64,000 nucleotides of DNA, from NCBI GenBank assembly GCA_020249285.1, contig JADCFX010000040.1, forward strand, positions 1 through 64,000. The letters run 5' to 3'. Positions 52,776-60,404 of the stretch are shown here, one piece after another. A program made the position numbers and the translations under genes. The notes under the pieces are model-generated. The model saw nothing but the letters and a program-made list of their open reading frames with translations. It did no database searches and was not told the origin of the DNA. Each line of letters starts with the position of its first letter. Positions within the stretch are counted from its first letter, which is position 1. The DNA comes from Roseomonas sp. (GTDB lineage Bacteria; Pseudomonadota; Alphaproteobacteria; Acetobacterales; Acetobacteraceae).

Positions 52776-53996
52776 TTAGGCAGGAACCGCACGCGGTGCC
52801 GTGCGCGCGCCCGCATCACGCGGCAAAGCCATGGCAGCGGCCAGCATGACAAGCCCAAGAACAGCCAGGGTCAGAAACAAAGCAGGCGCTCCACCCGCGG
52901 CATCGCCATAGGCCCAGGCGACCAGGTTCACCCCAAGCGGCGCTGCGACAAAACCCATGGCAAATTTCAGCCCAAAGGCCAGGCCGCGCCGCTTGCCCGA
53001 TGAATAGCGCGCCAGCAGCAGATTTTCGACTGGTGCCGAGAAATCGAACATGAAGCCGATGAACACAGCAATCAGCAGCACCCAAACGCCACCAAACCAA
53101 GCCGCCAGTAGCATGAGTGGCAATTTCACCAGGAAGGTCGCGACATAAAGCGTCTTCATCGGCATCTGATCCGCGAGCCGCCCGCCAATCAATTGCCCGG
53201 CGCTGCCCATCAACATCGTGGCGCCCACAATCACGCCAAGCTGCGCCGCCCGGGCAGAATCAAGCAGCAGCATGTCACTCAGCCATTTCGGCAGCGCAGT
53301 GGAATAGGCGGTATAGGCAATGGAGCCGAGCATGAAGGTGATGGCGAGCACGATCAGTACGCCCCAGGGAATGCGCGCTGCCTCAGCGACCGCAGCCTGC
53401 GCCGCATCCTGACCTGGCTGATGATTGCTGGCGGCAACACGGCCTGTGAGCAGGCAGAATAGCAGCGCCAAGCCTGCGATGATGGTGACAATGCCCGGCA
53501 GGATCATCGCCATGCGCCAACCGGCAATGGCGGCAAGCCCGCCGGCAATCACCGCAGCGCAGGCAACACCGATACTGCCGGCGATACCAAGAACACCCAT
53601 CAGCCGCCCGCGCGCATCGGGCGGTGCTGTCATGGAAACCCAAGCCAGTGCGACGGGGTGATAAATCGCGCCGAATGTGCCAAGCAGCGCCAGCGCCAGC
53701 CCCATTTCCGCACTATCGGAAACAAAGCCGGCAATGATGGACGCCAGACCAAGCCCCAAGAAAAACACCACCATCATGCGCGCATGTCCGAAGCGATCCG
53801 CAAGCCAGCCTGCCAGAGGCGCACCAACGCCAATCATTGCCGCCCCCAGGGTCCAAAGCGCGATGATTTCTGCATAGGGGCGCTGCCAGATGCCTTCCAG
53901 AATCACCGCCAGCGTCAGGAAAAGCCCCGTCAGCACGTGATGGAGGAAATGCCCCAGTGAGGCGAAGCCGATAATCAGGCGCTGCGCGGGCTGCAT
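52776..53996 (-). CDS. major facilitator superfamily transporter
   Basis: The 406-residue protein has about twelve membrane segments and motif A as PLAGWLADRFGHARMMVV after the second helix. Another informative stretch is SAPVENLLLARYSSGKRRGL in the second half. It resembles sugar or drug:proton MFS proteins of the fosmidomycin-resistance type, but the substrate is unknown. ATG 53996 overlaps the gor stop by one base, so it is coupled to gor. Confidence 0.85.
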   Translation of the reverse strand: MQPAQRLIIGFASLGHFLHHVLTGLFLTLAVILEGIWQRPYAEIIALWTLGAAMIGVGAPLAGWLADRFGHARMMVVFFLGLGLASIIAGFVSDSAEMGLALALLGTFGAIYHPVALAWVSMTAPPDARGRLMGVLGIAGSIGVACAAVIAGGLAAIAGWRMAMILPGIVTIIAGLALLFCLLTGRVAASNHQPGQDAAQAAVAEAARIPWGVLIVLAITFMLGSIAYTAYSTALPKWLSDMLLLDSARAAQLGVIVGATMLMGSAGQLIGGRLADQMPMKTLYVATFLVKLPLMLLAAWFGGVWVLLIAVFIGFMFDFSAPVENLLLARYSSGKRRGLAFGLKFAMGFVAAPLGVNLVAWAYGDAAGGAPALFLTLAVLGLVMLAAAMALPRDAGARTAPRAVPA

Positions 53997-55357
53997 CACA
54001 CACCCACCACGCGGGTGCGGGTGCGGAGTGTGACGAATTCCTCAGCCGCCGTTGGATGAATGCCGATGGTGCGATCAAAATCCTGTTTTGTGGCGCCCAT
54101 CACCACGGCAATGCCGATGCCTTGCATCATCTCGCCCGCGTCTTCGCCGATCATATGCGCGCCGAGGATTTTTTGCGTGCGCTGACAGACCACCAGCTTC
54201 ATCAGCGTCTTGCGGCCTTCGCGCTTGCTGATGGTGTGGCGCATGGGGGTGAAGCGCGTGACGTAAACATCAGCGGGGCCGCGCTTGGCGGCTTCTTCCT
54301 CCGTAATGCCGACCGTGCCGATGGGTGGGTTCATGAAAACGGCGGTTGGGACGTTTTCGTAGCTCACACGGCGTGGGTTATTGCCGAATAGCGTATCGGC
54401 CAGTGCATGGCCCACCGCCGTTGCCATGGGGGTCAAATTCACCCGGTCCAGCACATCGCCAATGGCGAAGATGTGCGGCTGGCTGGTGGCGTGGTTGTCA
54501 TCCACCGCAATTACGCCATTGGCCGCCAGCGCTACGCCTGCCTTTTCCAGCCCAAGCCCGACGGTTGCAGGCTTGCGCCCGGTGCAGAAAAAGACCGCAT
54601 CGAATTCTGTCACGCTGCCATCGGAAAGATGCAGCAAACGCGCCTTGCCTTGCCCTTCGATGCGCGTTGGGGTCACGCCCGCGCGGCAGGTAATGCCCTG
54701 GGCTGTCAGCGCTTCCGCGGCGGCACTGCGAATATCCCCATCAAAGCCGCGCAGCGGCAGCGGCGCGCGATGCACCAGCGTAACCTCCGCCCCCAGCCCC
54801 TTCAGGATGCAGGCGAATTCTACCGCGATATAGCCCGCGCCCAGTACTGCAACGCGCTTGGGCAAAGCCTTCAAAGTGAAGATATCATCCGAAATGAGGC
54901 CAAGCTCTGCGCCCGGAATAGCAAGTCGTGTGGCCACGCCGCCAACCGCGATGATGATGCGTTCCGCCGTTACGCGCTTGCCGCCAACATCAAGCGTATG
55001 TGCATCCAGAAATATCGCGCGTGCATCGAAGGAAGTGACCCCCGCATTACCGAGCAAGCGGCCATAAATCCCAGAAAGCCGCGCCACTTCGGCGTCTCGC
55101 GCGGCGGCGAGCTTCGCCCAATCATGCCAGTGATTTTCAAGCGACCAACCAAAAGCCGCAGCATCTTCCGCCCAGGCGCCATATTCGGCGGCATTCACCA
55201 TGATTTTCTTCGGCACGCAGCCGACATTCACACAAGTGCCGCCCCAGAAGCGTTCTTCAGCAACACCCACCCGCGCCCCATGGCCGGCGGCAATACGCGC
55301 GGAGCGCACCCCGCCAGAACCGCCACCAATCACGAAAAGATCAAATTCATAAGCCAT
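53996..55357 (-). CDS. gor: glutathione-disulfide reductase
   Basis: The 453-residue flavoprotein has the FAD motif FVIGGGSGGVRSARIAAGHG and the redox disulfide GGTCVNVGCVPKK (Cys about 42 and 47). The NADPH domain has VLGAGYIAVEFA and Arg-containing VTLVHRAPLPLRGFD, and the C-terminal active-site base is in IGIHPTAAEE. It regenerates reduced glutathione with NADPH. ATG 55357 follows ATCGAGG; a longer open frame upstream is not homologous. It lies 19 bases after the MaoC gene. Confidence 0.92.
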   Translation of the reverse strand: MAYEFDLFVIGGGSGGVRSARIAAGHGARVGVAEERFWGGTCVNVGCVPKKIMVNAAEYGAWAEDAAAFGWSLENHWHDWAKLAAARDAEVARLSGIYGRLLGNAGVTSFDARAIFLDAHTLDVGGKRVTAERIIIAVGGVATRLAIPGAELGLISDDIFTLKALPKRVAVLGAGYIAVEFACILKGLGAEVTLVHRAPLPLRGFDGDIRSAAAEALTAQGITCRAGVTPTRIEGQGKARLLHLSDGSVTEFDAVFFCTGRKPATVGLGLEKAGVALAANGVIAVDDNHATSQPHIFAIGDVLDRVNLTPMATAVGHALADTLFGNNPRRVSYENVPTAVFMNPPIGTVGITEEEAAKRGPADVYVTRFTPMRHTISKREGRKTLMKLVVCQRTQKILGAHMIGEDAGEMMQGIGIAVVMGATKQDFDRTIGIHPTAAEEFVTLRTRTRVVGV

Positions 55358-55376
55358 GGAAACCTCGATAAGCCGA

Positions 55377-55829
55377 TCAGGCTGGGCGTTTCGGGACAAC
55401 AACGCGCACAGTGAAAATCTGCACCGGCTCATCATGTTGGTTGAAGGTGGTGTTGCGCATCAGCGCCGAACCACGATCCGGACGAGACCGCGATGGCGCC
55501 ACTTCCAGCACTTCGATTTCCACGCGCAGCGTATCACCGGGATAGACCGGCTTGGTCCATTGCAGCTCACCGCCGCCGCCGACAATGCCGCCGGAAATGC
55601 CGCCTATCGCCTGCACCACCATGCGCATGGTCATGCCCGCGGTATGCCAACCACTCGCGGCCAGGCGCCCGAACAGCGGATGCGCGGCACCCGCTTCCTC
55701 ATCCATATGGAAGGGCTGCGGATCATAAAGGGTGGCGAAGCGTTTGACTTCCTCGGCATCAACCATCACCGATCCTGCGGTAAAGCGCCGGCCCGGGAAA
55801 AGGTCTTCAAGGAAAATCGCCTCACTCAC
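55377..55829 (-). CDS. MaoC-family dehydratase
   Basis: The 150-residue hot-dog protein has the hydratase-like pattern EVKRFATLYDPQPFHMDEEA and FGRLAASGWHTAGMTMRMVV. The usual Asp-x-x-x-x-His arrangement is present, with Gln-Pro-Phe-His in place of Asn-Pro-x-His. It starts at GTG (55829) overlapping the gabD stop, so the two are coupled. It may hydrate an enoyl-CoA intermediate produced near the semialdehyde dehydrogenase step. Confidence 0.83.
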   Translation of the reverse strand: MSEAIFLEDLFPGRRFTAGSVMVDAEEVKRFATLYDPQPFHMDEEAGAAHPLFGRLAASGWHTAGMTMRMVVQAIGGISGGIVGGGGELQWTKPVYPGDTLRVEIEVLEVAPSRSRPDRGSALMRNTTFNQHDEPVQIFTVRVVVPKRPA

Positions 55830-57304
55830 GTGCCGATACCACCAAGGGCCAGGTATTTCACTTCAAGATATTCCTCAATCCCCATATGGCTTCCTTCACG
55901 TCCCAGGCCGGATTGCTTGAAGCCACCAAAGGGCACTTCAGCCGTTGAGATGAGGCCTTCATTGATGCCGACAATGCCGTATTCCAAAGCCTCGGCCACA
56001 CGGAAGATGCGCCCGACATCGCGGGCGTAGAAATAGGATGCCAGGCCGAATTCCGTATCATTAGCCATCTGGATCGCTTCCTCTTCGGTCTTGAAGCGGA
56101 ACAGCGGCGCTACCGGGCCGAAGGTCTCCTCCCCGAAAATCTTGGCACCGCGTGGCACATTCGAAAGGATGGTCGGTTCGAAGAAATTGCCGCCGCGCGC
56201 ATGGCGCTTGCCGCCGGTGATCACACTGGCACCTTGCGCCAGCGCATCGGCGATATGTTCTTCAACCTTCGCCACCGCATCGGCATTGATCAGCGGGCCT
56301 TGCGTGACGCCTGGTTCCATCCCGGGGCCGACCTTCAGCCCTTCCACCGCGATCTTCAGCTTTTCGGCGAAGGCTTCATACACGCCATCCTGCACAAGAA
56401 TACGATTGGCACAAACGCAAGTCTGACCCGCATTGCGATATTTGGACGCCATCGCCCCCGCAACGGCCGCATCCAAATCCGCATCATCAAACACGATGAA
56501 GGGCGCATTGCCGCCCAATTCCATGGAGGTCTTTTTGATGGTCGCCGCGCATTGCGCAAGCAGCACACGCCCAACTTCCGTAGAACCCGTGAAAGACAGC
56601 TTGCGGATGATGGGATTGCTGGTGAGTTCCTTGCCGGTTTCACCCGAAGGCCCGGTGATCACATTACACACACCAGCAGGCATGCCGGCGCGTTCCGCCA
56701 GCACCGCCAAGGCCAGCGCGGAGAAGGGCGTTTGCGAGGCGGGACGAATGACGCCGGTGCAGCCCGCGGCCCAACCAGGGCCGGCCTTGCGCGTGATCAT
56801 GGCCGAGGGGAAATTCCACGGCGTGATGGCCGCAAAAACGCCGATCGGTTCCTTGGTCACCAGAATGCGGCGGCCCTTGGCGTTTTGGGGAATCGTCTCG
56901 CCCTGCACGCGGCGGCCTTCATCGGCGAACCATTCAATGAAGGAAGCGGCATAAACCACTTCACCCTTGGCTTCCGCAAAGGGTTTGCCTTGCTCGGCCG
57001 TCATGATCGCGGCCAGATCATCCGAATTCTCATGCATCAGCGCGGCGATCTTGTGCAGGATCACGGCGCGATCTTTTGCGAGCATGGCGCGCCAGGCCGG
57101 CCAGGCGGCATTGGCGGCTTCAATGGCGCGGCGCGTTTCCGCCTGGCCCATGGCGGGCACTTCGCCAATCACCTCGCCGGTGGCGGGGTTGCGCACGGGA
57201 ATCATCTTGCCGCTATCCGCCTGCACCCAGGCGCCGGCGATGTAATTCGCCTGACGGAAAAGGGCGGGGTCCTTCAAGGGCAGCTTGGTGGTGGCGTCGA
57301 GCAT
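55826..57304 (-). CDS. gabD: succinate-semialdehyde dehydrogenase-like aldehyde dehydrogenase
   Basis: The 492-residue aldehyde dehydrogenase has ITPWNFPSAM, GSTEVGR, the catalytic Glu about 262 in SMELGGNAPF and Cys about 296 in NAGQTCVCANR. Overall it matches GabD. One oddity is that the conserved cofactor-binding Lys of the KPASQTP segment is Arg here (GVIRPASQTP, about residue 187), which may alter NAD/NADP use. AAGGAGG precedes the ATG at 57304. It heads a run gabD-maoC-gor-MFS(-frmA) divergent from fahA. Confidence 0.9.
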   Translation of the reverse strand: MLDATTKLPLKDPALFRQANYIAGAWVQADSGKMIPVRNPATGEVIGEVPAMGQAETRRAIEAANAAWPAWRAMLAKDRAVILHKIAALMHENSDDLAAIMTAEQGKPFAEAKGEVVYAASFIEWFADEGRRVQGETIPQNAKGRRILVTKEPIGVFAAITPWNFPSAMITRKAGPGWAAGCTGVIRPASQTPFSALALAVLAERAGMPAGVCNVITGPSGETGKELTSNPIIRKLSFTGSTEVGRVLLAQCAATIKKTSMELGGNAPFIVFDDADLDAAVAGAMASKYRNAGQTCVCANRILVQDGVYEAFAEKLKIAVEGLKVGPGMEPGVTQGPLINADAVAKVEEHIADALAQGASVITGGKRHARGGNFFEPTILSNVPRGAKIFGEETFGPVAPLFRFKTEEEAIQMANDTEFGLASYFYARDVGRIFRVAEALEYGIVGINEGLISTAEVPFGGFKQSGLGREGSHMGIEEYLEVKYLALGGIGT

Positions 57305-57433
57305 GGGGGTCCTCCTTGGCTTTCTCCCAGAATAGGCTGAAACCGCGCCTTTTCCCAAGCCTTGTAACGCCGGGCTTGCCTTCGCGCCCCGGCGGGCCAT
57401 GATCGCCCCCAAGAAAGCCATAGGAACGCCCAA

Positions 57434-58720
57434 ATGGATGCCACCCATGACCCCAGCCTGAAAAGCTGGGTCGCTTCCGCCAATCAACCGGGGCAGGATT
57501 TCCCGATCCAGAACCTGCCCTTCGGCGTCTTCAGCAGCGCCGGAGAAGCACAGCGCGGCGGGGTTGCGATTGGCGAGATGATTCTGGATTTGCGCGCGGC
57601 CATCTCGGCGGGGCTGCTATCTGGTGCGGCGGCTGATGTGGCTGCCGGGCCTTCGTTGAATGGGCTTATGGCCATGGGCAGGGGCGCTTCTGCACGTTTG
57701 CGCGCGCAAATCTCCGCACTGCTGGCCGATGGGTCATCCGCCGAAGCCATCGCCGCGCGCATTCTGGTGCCCATGCGCGATGCGCGTATGCATCTGCCTG
57801 CCACGGTCGCGAATTTCTCCGATTTCATGGCAAGCTATGATCACTGCGCCAGGCTTGGTGTCCGGCGCGATCCGAAGAACCCCCTGCCTCAGGCTTTCCG
57901 CCATTTGCCGGTTGCCTATCATTCCCGCGCCAGTTCCGTGCGCGTGAGTGGCGAGGATGTGATCCGCCCGCATGGCCAATGGGCGCGGAGCGATGGCGAG
58001 GTGCGCTTTGGCCCATCAGACGCGATGGATTACGAATTGGAATTGGCGATCTGGATCGCGGGTGAGAATGCACTCGGCACGCCCATCACGATGGCCGATG
58101 CACCGCAGCGCATCTTCGGCTTCGGGCTTTTGAATGATTGGTCCGCGCGCGATATCCAGCGCTGGGAAATGCCGCCGCTCGGGCCATTTTTGGCGAAGAG
58201 TGTTTCCACCTCGGTCTCGCCCTGGATCATCACCGCCGAGGCTTTGGAACCCTTCGCGCAAGCGGCACCCGCGATTGATCCGCCCCCCCTGCCCTATCTG
58301 GATAGCGCCTGGAACCGTGCCGCCGGCGCGCTAGGCATTCGCATGCAGGCGCTCTTGGTGACGGCACGGATGCGCGCGGAAGGCGCCGCGCCCGCTTTGC
58401 TGACGGATACGGAATTCGCCCGCATGTATTGGACCGCGGCGCAAATGGTGGCGCATCACGGCACCAATGGCTGCAATCTGCTGCCCGGCGATTTGCTGGG
58501 CAGCGGCACGGTTTCCGGGCCGCAAGATACGGCGGCTGCGTGCCTTGCCGAACTTGGCCTTACCGGCCCCATCACGCTGCCTAATGGCGAGACGCGTCGT
58601 TGGTTGCAGGATGGTGATGAGGTGATTTTCCGCGCCCGCGCCGAAGCGCCTGGTGCTGTTTCCATCGGCTTTGGTGAATGTCGAGGCGCCATCGCGCCAG
58701 CTATCGCCTGGCCTGCTTGA
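57434..58720 (+). CDS. fahA: fumarylacetoacetase
   Basis: The 428-residue enzyme has the fumarylacetoacetase N-terminal SH3-like domain (DFPIQNLPFGVF, residues 23-34) and the catalytic domain: DFMASYDHCARLG, LPVAYHSRASSVRVSG, DYELELAIWI, FGFGLLNDWSARDIQRWE and SPWIITAEAL. It splits fumarylacetoacetate to fumarate and acetoacetate, the last step of homogentisate (tyrosine/phenylalanine) breakdown. No hmgA or maiA is visible, but two cyclases follow in the same direction. The 129-base gap to gabD is a divergent promoter region. Confidence 0.93.
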   Translation: MDATHDPSLKSWVASANQPGQDFPIQNLPFGVFSSAGEAQRGGVAIGEMILDLRAAISAGLLSGAAADVAAGPSLNGLMAMGRGASARLRAQISALLADGSSAEAIAARILVPMRDARMHLPATVANFSDFMASYDHCARLGVRRDPKNPLPQAFRHLPVAYHSRASSVRVSGEDVIRPHGQWARSDGEVRFGPSDAMDYELELAIWIAGENALGTPITMADAPQRIFGFGLLNDWSARDIQRWEMPPLGPFLAKSVSTSVSPWIITAEALEPFAQAAPAIDPPPLPYLDSAWNRAAGALGIRMQALLVTARMRAEGAAPALLTDTEFARMYWTAAQMVAHHGTNGCNLLPGDLLGSGTVSGPQDTAAACLAELGLTGPITLPNGETRRWLQDGDEVIFRARAEAPGAVSIGFGECRGAIAPAIAWPA

Positions 58721-58742
58721 TTTCAAAAGAAGGAGAAACCCC

Positions 58743-59531
58743 ATGCCCCGTCGTATTGTTGATATTTCAGTCGCGCTCAAGGCCGGCATCGTCAGTGACC
58801 CGCCCCATGCGCTGCCCAAGATTGAATATCTGGACCATCACATGACAGCGCCCGCCATGGCGCAGGATTTCGGCATTAGCGTGGATCAATTGCCGGAAGG
58901 CGAATATGCGGCGGTGGAGCGTGTGCAGATTAGCACCCATAACGGCACGCATATTGATGCACCTTATCATTACTTTAGCCGCATGAATGAAAGGCTGGTC
59001 CCAGGTGGAGAGCCTTCCTGGCGCATTGATGAAGTGCCGCTTGATTGGTGCTTGCAGCCTGGTGTGAAGCTCGATTTTCGGCATTTTGATCATGGCTATG
59101 TCGCGACGGCCAATGATGTGAAGGCAGAGCTGAAGCGCATTGGCCATACGCTGAAGCCGCTGGAAATCGTGGTGGTGAATACCGCCGCCGGCGCGCGTTA
59201 TGGCGAAGATGATTATATCCATTCCGGCTGCGGTATGGGCAAGGAAGCGACGCTTTGGCTACTGGAACAGGGTGTGCGCGTGACGGGCACGGATGGCTGG
59301 TCCTGGGATGCGCCGTTTTCACTGACCAAAAAGAAGGTCGCGGCGACAGGTGATGTTTCGCTGATCTGGGAAGGCCATCGCGCGGGGCGAGAGATTGGCT
59401 ATTGCCACATCGAAAAACTCTCCAACCTGGATAAGCTGCCGCCCAGCGGTTTCACGATTTCCTGCCTGCCCGTGAAAGTCTATCGCGGTTCCGCTGGCTG
59501 GACCCGCGCTGTCGCGATTTTTGAAGAATAA
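58743..59531 (+). CDS. cyclase-family metal hydrolase, copy 1 of a tandem pair
   Basis: The 262-residue protein starts MPRRIVDISVALKAGIVSDP and has the metal motif THNGTHIDAPYH. Further family segments are GYVATANDVKAELKRIGH and EQGVRVTGTDGWSWDAPF. AAGGAG lies eight bases before the ATG. It lies 22 bases after fahA. The next gene is about 82 percent identical over the full length by hand alignment with no gaps (about 214 of 262 residues), so this is a recent tandem duplication. The family opens cyclic amides, lactones or formyl groups. Confidence 0.88.
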   Translation: MPRRIVDISVALKAGIVSDPPHALPKIEYLDHHMTAPAMAQDFGISVDQLPEGEYAAVERVQISTHNGTHIDAPYHYFSRMNERLVPGGEPSWRIDEVPLDWCLQPGVKLDFRHFDHGYVATANDVKAELKRIGHTLKPLEIVVVNTAAGARYGEDDYIHSGCGMGKEATLWLLEQGVRVTGTDGWSWDAPFSLTKKKVAATGDVSLIWEGHRAGREIGYCHIEKLSNLDKLPPSGFTISCLPVKVYRGSAGWTRAVAIFEE

Positions 59532-59541
59532 GGGGGACGCC

Positions 59542-60330
59542 ATGGCACGCCGTTTCATTGATATTTCAGTCGCACTCAAAGGCGGGATCGCATCCGACCC
59601 GCCGCATATGCTGCCCGAAATTGAATATCACGACCATCACATGACCGCGCCGCGCCTGGCGCAGGAATTCGGCATCAGCGTGGATCAATTGCCCGAAGGC
59701 CAATTCGCGGCGCGGGAAGTGGTGCGCATCACGACGCATAGCGGGACGCATCTTGATTCGCCCTATCACTTCTTCAGCCGCATGAATGAAAGGACGGTTC
59801 CGGGTGGTGAGCCTTCCTGGCGCATTGATGAAGTGCCGCTTGATTGGTGCTTTCAGCCTGGTGTGAAGCTCGATTTTCGGCATTTTCCGGATGGCTATGT
59901 CGCGACCCTTAGCGATGTACAGGCGGAGCTGAAGCGCATCGGCCACACCCTGAAACCGCTTGAAATTGTGGTGGTGAATACCCGCGCCGCCAGCCGTTAC
60001 GGGCAGGATGATTTCATCCATAGCGGCTGCGGTGTTGGCAAGGCGGCCACGCTTTGGCTGTTGGAACAGGGCGTGCGCGTGACGGGTATTGATGGCTGGT
60101 CCTGGGATGCGCCGTTTTCACTGACGAAGAAAAAGGTGCAGGAAACCGGTGATGCGTCACTGATCTGGGAAGGCCATCGCGCAGGGCGTGAGATTGGTTA
60201 TTGCCATATGGAAAAACTCACGAATCTGGAAAGCCTGCCGCCTGATGGCTTCATGATTTCCTGCTTTCCCGTGAAGGTGCATCGCGGTTCCGCCGGCTGG
60301 ACGCGCGCCGTTGCGATCATTGAGGAGTGA
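59542..60330 (+). CDS. cyclase-family metal hydrolase, copy 2 of a tandem pair
   Basis: The 262-residue paralogue of the preceding gene has the same metal motif, THSGTHLDSPYH. Differences cluster around the motif (Ile to Leu, Ala to Ser, Tyr to Phe) and in surface loops, which could shift substrate range while keeping the chemistry. AAGGGGG precedes the ATG, ten bases after the first copy ends. Its stop overlaps a candidate 24-codon frame (TGATG). The downstream end nears the convergent glmS. Confidence 0.88.
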   Translation: MARRFIDISVALKGGIASDPPHMLPEIEYHDHHMTAPRLAQEFGISVDQLPEGQFAAREVVRITTHSGTHLDSPYHFFSRMNERTVPGGEPSWRIDEVPLDWCFQPGVKLDFRHFPDGYVATLSDVQAELKRIGHTLKPLEIVVVNTRAASRYGQDDFIHSGCGVGKAATLWLLEQGVRVTGIDGWSWDAPFSLTKKKVQETGDASLIWEGHRAGREIGYCHMEKLTNLESLPPDGFMISCFPVKVHRGSAGWTRAVAIIEE

Positions 60331-60404
60331 TGCGGCGCCTTCTGTTTCTTGCCCTATTGCTGATCCCGTTTGCCGCAAAAGCGTTGCGCGCTATTCCACC
60401 GTGA
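60330..60404 (+). CDS. candidate small hydrophobic peptide or gene remnant (24 aa)
   Basis: The frame MRRLLFLALLLIPFAAKALR then AIPP starts on the stop of the second cyclase (TGATG), with GAGGAG just upstream. It looks like an isolated signal peptide. It overlaps the end of glmS on the other strand by 14 bases. It could be a true small protein, or the remaining 5' end of a secreted-protein gene truncated against glmS. Confidence 0.35.
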   Translation: MRRLLFLALLLIPFAAKALRAIPP

